Assembly (NCBI RefSeq): GCF_000305785.2 | Contig: NC_018868.3 | Location: 971,001-1,035,000 of the forward strand | Source: Simiduia agarivorans SA1 = DSM 21679 | Lineage (GTDB): Bacteria > Pseudomonadota > Gammaproteobacteria > Pseudomonadales > Cellvibrionaceae | DNA: 64,000 nt | Reading direction: 5' to 3' | Part shown: piece by piece, positions 40,482 to 49,847 of the stretch | Numbering within the stretch: the first letter of the stretch is position 1 | How the letters are laid out: each line of letters opens with the position of its first letter | The notes under the pieces: generated by a model | The model's input: the letters and a program-made list of their open reading frames with translations, nothing else | Told to the model about the DNA's origin: nothing | Database searches by the model: none | Program-made: the position numbers and the translations under genes

Positions 40482-41677
40482 AACCGATAAAACTGAATGA
40501 CGGAATGATCATCGGCGCATTAGTTACCTTGCTGTCGCTGGCAGGCTGCAAGCAGGAGAGCCAAAGCCAGCAGGAACCACAACCGCCAATACCGCCCAGC
40601 CCAAGCAGCTCCAGCGCCAGCACCCCCAGTCAGTCGTCTTCATCCAGTTCGTCTCAGTCGCAGTCGCAGTCGCAGTCGCAGTCGCAGTCGCAGTCGCAGT
40701 CGCAGTCGCAGGGACAACAAAGCGCACAAAACCCGTCTGGGCAACAGGGTTCACAGTCCTCGGGCCAGCAAAGCAGCCAGGCCGGACAACAATCCGGTGC
40801 CAGCGGCGAACAGTCGGGCAGTCAGGGAACCCCGGTATACAGCCAATCGAAATCGGGAAAGACCGGAAGTGCGGGTCAGACTGCAGATGCCCAACAAGCG
40901 CAAGCCAACCAGGGGAGTCAGGGCGAAGCCAGCAACGACCCGCAAAGCGCGAGTGCCAGTACCGGCCAACAAGGCGAGATTGATTTCTCTGAAGAAGAAG
41001 CCGCCGCGGCCGCCGCTGCGCAACAGGCAGCCAACGCCGGCCAGTCTGGCGGTGCACAATCAGCCATTGGTCAATCGGGCGCCAAACCGCCCTCCGGCCA
41101 GCAACAGTCAGCAGGCGTTGCCACCAGCCGTTCAGGCTCAAACGCCATGCCGGGGCGCGATACCGGTTATCCCACCAGCACCGCCTCATCCGCTGGCAAT
41201 AACGGCTCCATGACAGAAAGCGCCGATGCGCGATTTGAGGCCAGTATTGCCGGCTATGACGGAATGATTTTGCGCGAACGGGACTACATCGCGAACCGGC
41301 GCAATGAGCGCGGCAGTGAAGACAAGGTGGCGCAGGTCGACGGCCCCATATTTGATGAAGGCGATCTCGCTGACACCGGAGGCCAGGGGCAACAAGGACA
41401 AGGTGGCCAGGGCCAGGCGCAGGGCCTGCCGGGTCAAGGAAACGGCCAGGGCAATGAACCCGTGGGTGCCGGCGAGGAGCGTCAGGGCGACTACAGCGGC
41501 AGCACCACGGTTGCCGCGGCCGCAGCGCCCGCCGATATTCCTTCCGGGGATGACGACGATGTGGTGGCACGCCAGATTCGCGAGGCAGCACTGCGGGAAA
41601 AGGACCCGGTTTTGCGCGAGAAACTGTGGGACGAGTATAGGAAGTACAAAAACCAAGCGGCAAAGGAGTCGTCTTAG
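40478..41677 (+). CDS. Low-complexity Ser/Gln-rich lipoprotein
   Basis: The 399-residue product is a predicted lipoprotein: a short leader ends in the lipobox LAGC (Cys24). The next about 200 residues are dominated by Ser, Gln, Gly and Ala, including an SQ run encoded by nine tandem CAGTCG hexamers. A folded-looking C-terminal part (from about 240, with YDGMILRERDYIANRRNE, then VVARQIREAALREKDP) follows. It probably works as a flexible, extended tether. Function unknown. Confidence 0.8.
   Translation: MKPIKLNDGMIIGALVTLLSLAGCKQESQSQQEPQPPIPPSPSSSSASTPSQSSSSSSSQSQSQSQSQSQSQSQSQSQGQQSAQNPSGQQGSQSSGQQSSQAGQQSGASGEQSGSQGTPVYSQSKSGKTGSAGQTADAQQAQANQGSQGEASNDPQSASASTGQQGEIDFSEEEAAAAAAAQQAANAGQSGGAQSAIGQSGAKPPSGQQQSAGVATSRSGSNAMPGRDTGYPTSTASSAGNNGSMTESADARFEASIAGYDGMILRERDYIANRRNERGSEDKVAQVDGPIFDEGDLADTGGQGQQGQGGQGQAQGLPGQGNGQGNEPVGAGEERQGDYSGSTTVAAAAAPADIPSGDDDDVVARQIREAALREKDPVLREKLWDEYRKYKNQAAKESS
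40655..40711 (+). repeat. CAGTCG hexanucleotide tandem repeat (9 copies) in the lipoprotein gene
   Basis: Nine exact CAGTCG copies (40655-40708) plus CAG are in frame and encode alternating Gln and Ser. Because the unit is 6 bases, slippage would change the length of the tether without shifting frame. Confidence 0.95.
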
Positions 41678-42841
41678 ATGATCAAGCACGGGCTATGGGT
41701 ACTGTTACTTAGCGCCTTGGTTGCAGGCTGCAGCTCACACAAAGTGAAAACCACCAACCACGTGCCTATTGATCGGGTTACCGCAGAGATTCCCGAGCAC
41801 CTGCTGTTGGATGTGGGGGTGCAATTATTTGACCCCGGCATTGATGACGCGGCCGACTCGGACGGATTGATCTTCCCCGAAGTACGCAAGGCCGAGTCCC
41901 GCTATATGGCGGTGGTTCTGGCAGAAACGCTGCAAGTCTCCGCCGCCTGGGGCGCGGTACGGGTGGTTCCGCCAGCCAGCTCCAGTAGCGATGTAACGGT
42001 CAAAGGCAAGATACTCCACTCCGATGGCGAAACCTTATCGCTCGCCATCAGCGTACACGACGTATCCGGCAATCACTGGTTTGATCGCATTTACCGGGAA
42101 TCCGCCAGCCACTACGCCTACAACGATCGGTTAGTCAATGGCGCCGATCCGTTCCAGGGAATTTACAACCAGATTGCCAATGACCTGCTCGACCACAAGC
42201 AAACGCTGAAAGACAGTGATATCACTAACCTGCGCACCATTGCCGAGTTGCGCTTCGCCCGGGATTTTTCCCCCAGCGCGTTCAGTGAACACCTGTCACA
42301 AACCCAGGACGGTCAGTACGCCGTCATTCGCCTGCCGGCAGAAGATGATCCGATGCTGAACCGGGTGCGCAGAATACGCGAACGGGACTACCTGTTCGTG
42401 GACACCTTGCAGGATTATTACGGCACGTTTGTACGCGAGATGGACGGTCCCTATCAGACCTGGCGCGCGGAAAGCTATGACGCCGTAGTGACCCAACGGG
42501 AACTGGAAAGCGAAGCGACCATGCGCACCATCGCCGGCGTCGCGTCTATCATCGGGGGCATTGCCGCTGCGGGTAACAACAGCGGCGCGGGGCGCGCAGC
42601 TGGCCAGGTCGCCATTGCCGCCGGTGGCTACATGGTCAAAAGCGGCTTTGATAAACGCGAGGAAGCAAAAATGCACTCCGAGACCCTGATTGAGCTTGGG
42701 GACTCATTGGAAGCCGCAATAGAACCGCAGATTATTGAACTGGAGGATCGAACCATCACATTGTCCGGCACAGTGGAAAACCAATACGACCAGTGGCGCG
42801 CATTATTAAAAGAAATCTACAAAGCCGAAACCGGCTTATAA
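41678..42841 (+). CDS. Lipoprotein of the envelope operon
   Basis: The 387-residue protein has a lipobox (LVAGC, Cys18). After an N-terminal region that resembles CsgG/TolB-N-like periplasmic domains (about 25-150) it has a glycine-rich hydrophobic segment (GVASIIGGIAAAG and GQVAIAAGGYMV near 288-325) and a BON-like C-terminus (EDRTITLSGTVENQYDQW). The glycine zipper could insert into or pack on a membrane. Fold statements are inference. It follows directly on the preceding stop. Confidence 0.78.
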   Translation: MIKHGLWVLLLSALVAGCSSHKVKTTNHVPIDRVTAEIPEHLLLDVGVQLFDPGIDDAADSDGLIFPEVRKAESRYMAVVLAETLQVSAAWGAVRVVPPASSSSDVTVKGKILHSDGETLSLAISVHDVSGNHWFDRIYRESASHYAYNDRLVNGADPFQGIYNQIANDLLDHKQTLKDSDITNLRTIAELRFARDFSPSAFSEHLSQTQDGQYAVIRLPAEDDPMLNRVRRIRERDYLFVDTLQDYYGTFVREMDGPYQTWRAESYDAVVTQRELESEATMRTIAGVASIIGGIAAAGNNSGAGRAAGQVAIAAGGYMVKSGFDKREEAKMHSETLIELGDSLEAAIEPQIIELEDRTITLSGTVENQYDQWRALLKEIYKAETGL

Positions 42842-42856
42842 TAAAACTACAGGACC

Positions 42857-42880
42857 CCGGTATTTTTAATACCGGCTTTT
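42857..42880 (+). terminator. Weak hairpin inside the envelope operon
   Basis: An 8-bp CCGGTATT/AATACCGG stem with a 3-base loop is followed by CTTTTC. It lies in the operon's largest gap (83 bp) and may attenuate the genes downstream. Confidence 0.5.
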
Positions 42881-42924
42881 CAGGACCAGGTGTGGCGCGG
42901 CCAGACTAAGGACAACCAAACAAC

Positions 42925-44379
42925 ATGAACGACAACCAAGCCCTGCCTTGGTGGCAGCAATCGCGAGTCCAGTACGGCGCCATTGCCGGTCTGATCGCCT
43001 TATTGGTTTTTGTGGTTTTTATCCTGCCCTCACTGGTTGAACCGGTCGCACTCGATCAAACTGAAATCGAAGCCGGCATGCAGGCGCCCACGAGCGCGCC
43101 GCAGACGCCTGCCGACTCACCCTTTGCCGATGCTCAGTTAGCCCGCGAACGCAAGCAGGCCCAGGAAATCCTCAGCAAGGTAATCCAGCTGCAGGACCAA
43201 CTGGAAGGCATGCGCGTACGCGACTGGGCCGGCACCGCCTACCAGGCTGCGCTCGACACTGCGGTCAGGGCCGACGAGTTCTATCGACAGCGAGAATTCG
43301 CAGTTGCACAGGAAAACTACCGCAGCGCCCTGACCCAACTGGAGCAATTACAGCAACGGTCCAGTAACATCCTCACCCAGCAGTTATCCTTGGGCGACGC
43401 CGCGCTGCAGAACAAACAGACCGACGAAGCCCGGACCGCATTTGAGCTGGCGCTGGCGATTGATCCGCAGAACAATGATGCCCAACAGGGATTGGCCAGC
43501 GCCGAAGTTCAAACCGAATTACTGGCCCTGCTGCGAAAAGGCCGGCAGGCCGAAAAAACCGACCACTGGGACGAAGCACTGAGTCACTACAAACAAGCTT
43601 ACGCACTGGATCCCCGATCGCCGCTGGCCCAGGATGCGGTGACGGCGCTGACCGGAAAAATCCAGGACCGGGATTTCAATCAGGCCATGAGTGAGGGCTT
43701 CAAAGCCCTGGATGGCGGAAATTTTGAGACAGCCCGGAAAAGCTTCAAGCGCGCAGATAACATCCGTCCGGGAGACGATTCAGTCACCCTTGCACTGCAA
43801 CAGGTCGCCAACCAAAGCACCCTCGCCTCCATCCAGCACCGGGTACAACAAGCCATGAAAGCCGAGCAGGAAGAGCGATGGATTGACGCCAATACACTCT
43901 ACCGCGGCGTACTGGAAACAGACGCCACGGTGGTTGAAGCGCTGGTTGGCAAGCTCCGCACCGATGCCAGAGCGGATCTGGAGAAGCGAACGTTGAATCT
44001 CCTGGCACAACCACTGCAGCTCAACAAACCGGAAAAGCTGAATCAGGCCCAAGCAATTCTGCAAGAGCTCACGCAACTCGGCGATGCCGGCCCGAAACTC
44101 ATTCAGCAGCGCCAGCAGGTCAACACTTTGCTCGAGCAGGTCACCCAGCCGCGTCAGGTTGTGTTCAGATCCGATAATCTGACCCAGGTGACGGTGTATC
44201 ACGTGGGTAAACTCGGGGCCTTTGCCGAACAAACGCTGGCGCTCAAACCCGGCAACTACGTCGCCGTAGGTAGCCGGCAAGGTTTCCGCGATGTACGCGA
44301 GGAGTTCACCGTAGCCCTCGATGCCACCCAGGTGATTGTGGACGTACGCTGCAAAGAAAAAATCGCTCTGGGTGGATGA
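42925..44379 (+). CDS. Membrane-anchored TPR protein
   Basis: The 484-residue protein has an N-terminal membrane helix (about 17-36, QYGAIAGLIALLVFVVFILP) and a periplasmic part of tetratricopeptide-like repeats between about 75 and 400. The C-terminal about 75 residues (LALKPGNYVAVGSRQGFRDV) resemble a PEGA-type beta domain, like those in the next gene product. A scaffold role in the periplasm is the likely inference. Confidence 0.8.
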   Translation: MNDNQALPWWQQSRVQYGAIAGLIALLVFVVFILPSLVEPVALDQTEIEAGMQAPTSAPQTPADSPFADAQLARERKQAQEILSKVIQLQDQLEGMRVRDWAGTAYQAALDTAVRADEFYRQREFAVAQENYRSALTQLEQLQQRSSNILTQQLSLGDAALQNKQTDEARTAFELALAIDPQNNDAQQGLASAEVQTELLALLRKGRQAEKTDHWDEALSHYKQAYALDPRSPLAQDAVTALTGKIQDRDFNQAMSEGFKALDGGNFETARKSFKRADNIRPGDDSVTLALQQVANQSTLASIQHRVQQAMKAEQEERWIDANTLYRGVLETDATVVEALVGKLRTDARADLEKRTLNLLAQPLQLNKPEKLNQAQAILQELTQLGDAGPKLIQQRQQVNTLLEQVTQPRQVVFRSDNLTQVTVYHVGKLGAFAEQTLALKPGNYVAVGSRQGFRDVREEFTVALDATQVIVDVRCKEKIALGG

Positions 44380-44398
44380 AGCTGGAAAAGGACACAGA

Positions 44399-46504
44399 AT
44401 GAATTCACAGCACAATTCTGAACTGCCTGCATCGTCTGCGTCTGATGAAAGCCTGATTCAGCCCGTCGAATTTACCCCACACAACGCAGCCTCAGACCGG
44501 CGCCACTGGCGTCCCAGTCGCAAACAATGGCTCATTGGCATTCCGCTCGCCACCGGGTTGTGTTTGGTGCTGCTGTTAATGCTTTCGCGCTCGGTCAGCT
44601 TTATCACGCTGCCAGCGAACAGCGCTATCACCGTCGACAGTCCTGCCAGCATCAAACTGGCCGACACCTGGCTCCTGTTTCCGGGTCAATACCAGGTTAG
44701 CGCCCGGCATCCGGGCTACTATCCACTGGAAACCCAGATTGAGGTCACGCGCGATGCGGAGCAGCAATTTACGCTCGAGCTGAAAAAGCTGCCGGGCCGA
44801 CTCGCCATCTCACTGAGTGATCCCAATATCATCGCCGATGTACTAATTGATGGCGACAAACGGGGCACCACCGCCGCTGAAATCGCCGACTTGCCCCCGG
44901 GCCAACACAGCCTCAGTCTGGTACACCCCCGCTATCTCACGCACGAACAAAATCTGGTGATTGAAGGTCTGGACCAACTGCAACACCTTGAACTTACCCT
45001 TCAGCCCGCATGGGCCGACGTCAGCATCTCCACAGAACCTCCCGGCGCAACTTTGTCTGTCGCCGACCAGGTGCTGGGACAGACACCGGGCACCTTCCAG
45101 ATTCTGCAAGGCGAACAACAATTAAGCCTTGCACTGCCGGGACACAAACTGTGGCAGGATCTGTTCGAGTTTCAGGCCGGCGAAAAGCTGACCTTGCCTG
45201 CAATCAAGTTGGCTAAAGCCGACGGGGTAATCAACCTGAGCACGCGACCCAGTGGCGCAAGTGTCACTGTCAACGGCAGCTTCCTTGGGGAAACCCCCGT
45301 CGCCCTGTCACTGGCGCCCGGGCGCGATCACGTGATCAAAGTATTCAAAGACGGCTATCAGGATTTGCAAACCCGGCGCGCCATTGCATCCGGCGACCAA
45401 CAAGACTTAATGCTCGCACTGCAGCCGGCGCTGGGTAAGATCAATATCAGCACCGACGTAAGCGATGCCGAATTGTATGTGGATGGCCGACTCATGGGGC
45501 GACCTAACCAGATACTCGAGCTCCCTGCCCGCCCCCACAAAATCGAAGTCAAAAAGAGCGGCTACCAGACCTTTGAAGCGGAAGTTACGCCTCGCCCTGC
45601 ACTGGGACAAAAACTGAGCGTTAAATTGCGTACGCTGGATCAGGCCAAGTGGGACAAAATTCCGCAACAAATCACCACAGCAACGGGCCAGCATTTAACC
45701 CTGTTCAAGCCCAATGCCCGGTTCACCATGGGCAGTTCGCGCCGGGAACAGGGCCGCCGTTCCAATGAAAGCCTGCGCCAAGTGGCGTTAACCCGCCCGT
45801 TTTACGTGTCCCCTCTTTTGGTCACCAATGCCGATTTTGTCCAGTTCGAACGCTTCCACAGCTCCAGTCACGTAAACGGAAACAGTTTATTCGGCAATGA
45901 ACAGCCGGTGGTGAATGTCACCTGGGACCAGGCGGCGCGGTTTTGCAACTGGCTCTCGGAAAAAGCCAAGCTGCCGCCGTTTTATCAGGAAACCGACGGC
46001 AACATTACCGGGTTTAATCCGGATGCCACCGGGTACCGGTTATTAACGGAAGCCGAATGGAGTTGGTTGGCGCGGGTGCAGGACAATGACGGTTTGCGCA
46101 AATACCCGTGGGGGAACCAGATGCCGCCACCCACCGGTGCCGGAAACTATGGCGACCGGAGCGCGGCCGCATTATTGGGGCTGATTATCCTCGACTATCA
46201 GGACGGTTACCCCGTGACATCGCCGGTGGGTAAATTCGCCCCCAACGATAAAGGCCTATACGACATGGGCGGCAACGCATCAGAATGGATCAACGATTTT
46301 TATGGCGTTGGCACTGGCCTTAATATGAAAACCGAGACAGACCCATTGGGCCCGGAAAAAGGTGATTATCACGTTATTCGGGGATCCAGCTGGGCCCACG
46401 GTGGCATCACCGAACTGCGCATGGCGTACCGCGACTATGGCGCAGAAAAACGCAACGACGTGGGCTTCAGAATCGCCCGTTTTGTCGAACCCCGAAAGGA
46501 ATGA
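44399..46504 (+). CDS. Membrane-anchored PEGA-repeat/SUMF1-domain protein
   Basis: The 701-residue protein has a cytoplasmic N-terminus, one membrane helix (about 43-64), about five PEGA-like surface domains (70-420) and a C-terminal SUMF1/FGE-like domain (about 435-700) with FTMGSSRREQGRRSNES, VNVTWDQAARFCNWLSEKA, LLTEAEWSWLARV, GNASEWINDFYG and VIRGSSWAHGG. FGE relatives oxidise cysteine in sulfatases or act as iron-dependent enzymes or binding domains; which applies here is unknown. ATG 44399, preceded by GGAAAAGGA, is chosen over the earlier in-frame start. Confidence 0.85.
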   Translation: MNSQHNSELPASSASDESLIQPVEFTPHNAASDRRHWRPSRKQWLIGIPLATGLCLVLLLMLSRSVSFITLPANSAITVDSPASIKLADTWLLFPGQYQVSARHPGYYPLETQIEVTRDAEQQFTLELKKLPGRLAISLSDPNIIADVLIDGDKRGTTAAEIADLPPGQHSLSLVHPRYLTHEQNLVIEGLDQLQHLELTLQPAWADVSISTEPPGATLSVADQVLGQTPGTFQILQGEQQLSLALPGHKLWQDLFEFQAGEKLTLPAIKLAKADGVINLSTRPSGASVTVNGSFLGETPVALSLAPGRDHVIKVFKDGYQDLQTRRAIASGDQQDLMLALQPALGKINISTDVSDAELYVDGRLMGRPNQILELPARPHKIEVKKSGYQTFEAEVTPRPALGQKLSVKLRTLDQAKWDKIPQQITTATGQHLTLFKPNARFTMGSSRREQGRRSNESLRQVALTRPFYVSPLLVTNADFVQFERFHSSSHVNGNSLFGNEQPVVNVTWDQAARFCNWLSEKAKLPPFYQETDGNITGFNPDATGYRLLTEAEWSWLARVQDNDGLRKYPWGNQMPPPTGAGNYGDRSAAALLGLIILDYQDGYPVTSPVGKFAPNDKGLYDMGGNASEWINDFYGVGTGLNMKTETDPLGPEKGDYHVIRGSSWAHGGITELRMAYRDYGAEKRNDVGFRIARFVEPRKE

Positions 46505-46707
46505 ACCCCATGAAACACTGGTTATGGATCACACTGCTGACAACGGGCCTCGCCTCCTGGGTACTCGCGCAGGAGCCCGAGCAAACCACGCCAGAGCAAC
46601 CTGCCGTGGAGAGCGAGCCCGTTAATACTGCGCCTGAAAATGCAGGCTATTTACCCAGCGAAGAAATATCAGACGATTTATCGGTTTCTTTTCCGGTCGA
46701 CATTTAA
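46501..46707 (+). CDS. Small exported acidic protein
   Basis: The 68-residue product has a cleavable signal peptide (ending around WVLAQ) and a 45-residue, acidic, Pro/Glu-rich tail. It matches no family I know. Its ATG overlaps the previous stop (ATGA); a second ATG at 46510 gives a nearly identical signal peptide. It lies before the ExbB-like gene and may be an accessory to that channel. Confidence 0.65.
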   Translation: MNPMKHWLWITLLTTGLASWVLAQEPEQTTPEQPAVESEPVNTAPENAGYLPSEEISDDLSVSFPVDI

Positions 46708-46724
46708 CGCCACAGGACAACTGC

Positions 46725-47522
46725 ATGAAACGACAAACCGGCTCTGAATTCATCTTCCAGTTATTTGCGCTCCTGGTGTCTGTCATCCTGGTGCACGCTA
46801 TTTATGTCTCCATGATCAGGCCCACAGCCAATGCCCTGCTGGAAGAACAAATGGCGCGCCAGGCCGCGGGTGAAAACTACGTGGTACAGCGTTCGATGTA
46901 TGTGGTTTTACGGGACTATGAACAGGAAGCCTGTTTCATTCTCATGTTCTGGGCGCTCGCGATCATGGGTATGAAAACTGCCAACGGCATGAGTGAACGC
47001 CGTCTGCTGGAGCAAAAATTATTACCCATCGACAACAGCACCAGTGTGCTGCCAGAAGATACCCGGGGTCTGTCCCGCAGCCTGGAGCAGCTGCCCGCCG
47101 CAGAACAAAGCCGCCTGTTGCCGCGCGCCCTGAAAGCCGCGCTTCAGCGCTTTGGTTCAACCCACAAAATCAGTGATACCGCCAATGTGGTCAAGGAAGT
47201 GTGCGAAGCGGAATCCGACCGGCTCGACAGCGAACTGGCAATGGTGCGGTACATCGCCTGGGCGATTCCATCCATAGGCTTCATTGGCACGGTGCGTGGT
47301 ATTGGCGAGGCCCTGGGGCAGGCCCATCGCGCGGTTGAAGGTGACATCGCGGGCGTTACCGTAAGTCTTGGCGTGGCTTTTAACTCAACCTTTGTGGCAC
47401 TGGTCATCAGCATTGTCATCATGTTTTTCACCCACCAGCTACAGCTGTTGCAGGAACGTCTGGTGCTCGACACCCAATCCTATTGCGATGATTATTTGCT
47501 GAAACAATTAAAGGCAGACTGA
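46725..47522 (+). CDS. MotA/TolQ/ExbB-family ion-channel protein
   Basis: The 265-residue protein has four hydrophobic segments (about 10-30, 68-84, 174-195, 211-237) and the diagnostic pore motifs of the family, WAIPSIGFIGTVRGIGEALG and VSLGVAFNSTFVALVISIVIM. These correspond to the two helices that line the pentameric channel in ExbB and MotA. Such proteins use ion flow to move a dimeric partner. No separate ExbD gene is next to it; the vWA genes at 48765 and 49844 carry a matching helix. Confidence 0.9.
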   Translation: MKRQTGSEFIFQLFALLVSVILVHAIYVSMIRPTANALLEEQMARQAAGENYVVQRSMYVVLRDYEQEACFILMFWALAIMGMKTANGMSERRLLEQKLLPIDNSTSVLPEDTRGLSRSLEQLPAAEQSRLLPRALKAALQRFGSTHKISDTANVVKEVCEAESDRLDSELAMVRYIAWAIPSIGFIGTVRGIGEALGQAHRAVEGDIAGVTVSLGVAFNSTFVALVISIVIMFFTHQLQLLQERLVLDTQSYCDDYLLKQLKAD

Positions 47523-48775
47523 TGAATCCGGGCCTGCTGTACCTGAACGATTACCGCACCCAATTATTCGACGGCGACCAACAGCGCCTGTCGGAGCCGG
47601 CGTTGTTGTTCACGGGCGATAAGCAACTGCTGAGCGGTAGGGACGCACTTGCACGAGCCCGACTCGAGCCGGCAAAAGTCTCCAGCCTGCACTGGCAACA
47701 ACTTAACCAGGCACCCCTGACACCCGCCCGCGACGGCTTTCGCCACCACGCCGACCTGGCCTATCAACAACTCACACTGTGGTTACAGCAAGCCCAACAT
47801 TCAGGGCCGGTGGCAGTCGCGACCAGCCTGCCCTATGACACCAACCAACAGGCGCTATTGGCGGGACTGCTGAATGCCAATGGCACCCCCATGCAAGCAT
47901 TGGCGCCGGTGGCGTTATTGCAGTCGGCAGGTTATTTACAACGCACGGGATTGCATCCGGACGCACCCTTCTTTCACCTTGAAATCTGTCAGCACAATGC
48001 CGTGCTCACAAAGCTGTCCTGTCGGGACGGGCAGCTGGTGGTCCTGCAACAAACGCCACTGCCAGACCAGGGCGCAACCCCCTTGTTAAACCAATGGCTG
48101 AATTGTCTGGCGCGCGAATGCGTGCGCCAAAGCCGGTATGACCCTTTGCACAGCGCCGACAGCGAGCAGCGCCTGTTCAACCAGTTGCTGCCCTCCATCA
48201 AGCAAATCCGCGCGGGCAATCTGGACCTCGACATCGACGGCAACAAAATAAAGTTGGACCCGGCCTGGTTGACGGCCATCGCCCGACCCCTGAACGATCG
48301 CATTGCAGGCCAGGTCAGCGAAGGCCCGCTGCTGCTGAGCCCGCTAGCCGCCAATATTCCGGATCTGCCGGGCACCTTGCTCTCGGACACTGACCTACCG
48401 CTGGGCTTTAGCTTACTCCAGCCCGCGCTCGCCGGTGCGCCCCTGAAGGCACATCAATCCATCAGTTTCCGCGCGCCTTCAACCGACGCCACACCCTTAC
48501 CGGCCACTCACCTGCTGGCGGGCGATCAGGCGTTTGCACTGGAAGGCCAGCTTCATCTTGTGCGTCGCGACAGCCTTTGGTACCACAACACAAACGGCAC
48601 CACACCCGACCTTTCATTGATCAGTAAGTCCGCGATCATTGAGCGCCTCAGCAATGGCTGGAAATCACTGCCGCTGCGTCAGAATGCATTCGTGCGGCCA
48701 GGTGACCGACTGATTCACCCCACGCTCGGCGAGCTGCGTTTTATCCGCCTGGAGGCCTCGCCAGATGGCTCGTAA
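47522..48775 (+). CDS. Putative actin/Hsp70-fold protein
   Basis: This 417-residue soluble protein has no signal peptide. Its opening (LYLNDYRTQLFDGDQQ... LFTGDKQLLSGRDALARARL) and ALAPVALLQSAGYLQ segment resemble a degenerate Hsp70/actin-fold ATPase, as seen in FtsA/PilM-like or YegD-like proteins. The DLGT-type phosphate loop is not intact. The identification is tentative. It follows the ExbB-like gene by a one-base overlap and overlaps the first vWA gene by 11 bases, so it is part of the same machine. Confidence 0.62.
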   Translation: MNPGLLYLNDYRTQLFDGDQQRLSEPALLFTGDKQLLSGRDALARARLEPAKVSSLHWQQLNQAPLTPARDGFRHHADLAYQQLTLWLQQAQHSGPVAVATSLPYDTNQQALLAGLLNANGTPMQALAPVALLQSAGYLQRTGLHPDAPFFHLEICQHNAVLTKLSCRDGQLVVLQQTPLPDQGATPLLNQWLNCLARECVRQSRYDPLHSADSEQRLFNQLLPSIKQIRAGNLDLDIDGNKIKLDPAWLTAIARPLNDRIAGQVSEGPLLLSPLAANIPDLPGTLLSDTDLPLGFSLLQPALAGAPLKAHQSISFRAPSTDATPLPATHLLAGDQAFALEGQLHLVRRDSLWYHNTNGTTPDLSLISKSAIIERLSNGWKSLPLRQNAFVRPGDRLIHPTLGELRFIRLEASPDGS

Positions 48776-49847
48776 GAAACGCGGCTTCTCCACTTTTTCG
48801 CTGTCCTTTCTGGACATTATGTCTTGTGGTTTTGGCGCCGTAGCCTTGATCTTTCTGATTATCAAGCACGACGTAGACAACCGCGCAGAAGTACAGACCG
48901 ATTACCTCCATGCCGAGGTTTCACAACTCGAGGAAGAAATACGTATCGGTCAGGAAAACCTCGTAGCCCTACGCAATACTTTGTCAGCACTGGACCAGGA
49001 ACACGTGCAAGCCCAGGGGCTTGCACGCCGGATACAGGAAGACATCAATATCGCCCAGGGCAAACTGGGGGAATTCTCTGCACGTGATATCGAAGAGGAA
49101 ATCCAGCGGCTGAAGAAAGAGCGAGAGCGGCTGCAGGCGGAAATAGAAAAACTCAAGGCCGAAGACCAACAACGGGGCCAGGACGCGCTGCGCTACATGG
49201 GTGACGGCGATCGGCAATACCTCACCGGCCTGAAACTCGGGGGCACGCGGGTACTGATATTACTCGACAGCTCTGCCAGCATGCTGGATGAACAGCTCAT
49301 CAACATCATTCGCATGCGCAATATGGACGACAAGGTGAAACTGAACGCTCCCAAGTGGCGGCGGGCGGTGTCCACCGTCAAATGGCTGGCAGCCCAACTG
49401 CCCCAGGAATCCTTTTATCAGGTGTACCATTTTAATACCGACGTAGCGCCGGCACTGAAAGACACGCAGGGTCAGTGGCTCAGGGTGTCCGATCAAAAGC
49501 AGCTGGAACTGGCCATGCTGAATCTCAACAAACTGGTGCCCGGCAACGGCACCAGTCTGGAAAAAACCTTCCACGCCATCAATGCGCTGAACCCCCGGCC
49601 CGACAATATCATTCTGATTACTGACGGCCTGCCCACCCAGGGCATGAATAAACCCAAACGCAATACCATTACCGGCCCGGAACGGGAAAAACTGTTCCAG
49701 AAGGCAATTACCCTGCTGCCCAAAGGCGTGCCGATTAACGTGATTCTGGCCCCTATGGAGGGTGATCCCATGGCCGCGGCGCATTTTTGGTATCTCTCGC
49801 AATTTACCCGCGGCTCGTTTATCAGCCCGTCCAGGGATTGGCCATGA
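48765..49847 (+). CDS. Membrane vWA protein with ExbD-like anchor (first)
   Basis: The 360-residue protein has an N-terminal basic stretch, one membrane helix (about 12-34) with SFLDIMSCGFGAVALIFLI, a long coiled coil (about 45-135) and a vWA domain from about 160. The metal site is D168xSxS (DSSAS), with GNGTS and LITDG later, so it looks intact. The helix resembles ExbD/TolR, and Asp17 matches the protonatable aspartate. Role in a stator is inference. Its stop overlaps the next start. Confidence 0.85.
   Translation: MARKKRGFSTFSLSFLDIMSCGFGAVALIFLIIKHDVDNRAEVQTDYLHAEVSQLEEEIRIGQENLVALRNTLSALDQEHVQAQGLARRIQEDINIAQGKLGEFSARDIEEEIQRLKKERERLQAEIEKLKAEDQQRGQDALRYMGDGDRQYLTGLKLGGTRVLILLDSSASMLDEQLINIIRMRNMDDKVKLNAPKWRRAVSTVKWLAAQLPQESFYQVYHFNTDVAPALKDTQGQWLRVSDQKQLELAMLNLNKLVPGNGTSLEKTFHAINALNPRPDNIILITDGLPTQGMNKPKRNTITGPEREKLFQKAITLLPKGVPINVILAPMEGDPMAAAHFWYLSQFTRGSFISPSRDWP

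Noticed and set aside
40655..40711. Hexamer array as a CRISPR
   Set aside because: Units are 6 bases with no spacers, and it is in a coding frame.
40524..41663. 379-codon frame opposite the SQ-rich lipoprotein
   Set aside because: It is the complement of low-complexity coding DNA, Arg- and Trp-rich; the + strand frame has a lipobox and proper coupling to its neighbours.
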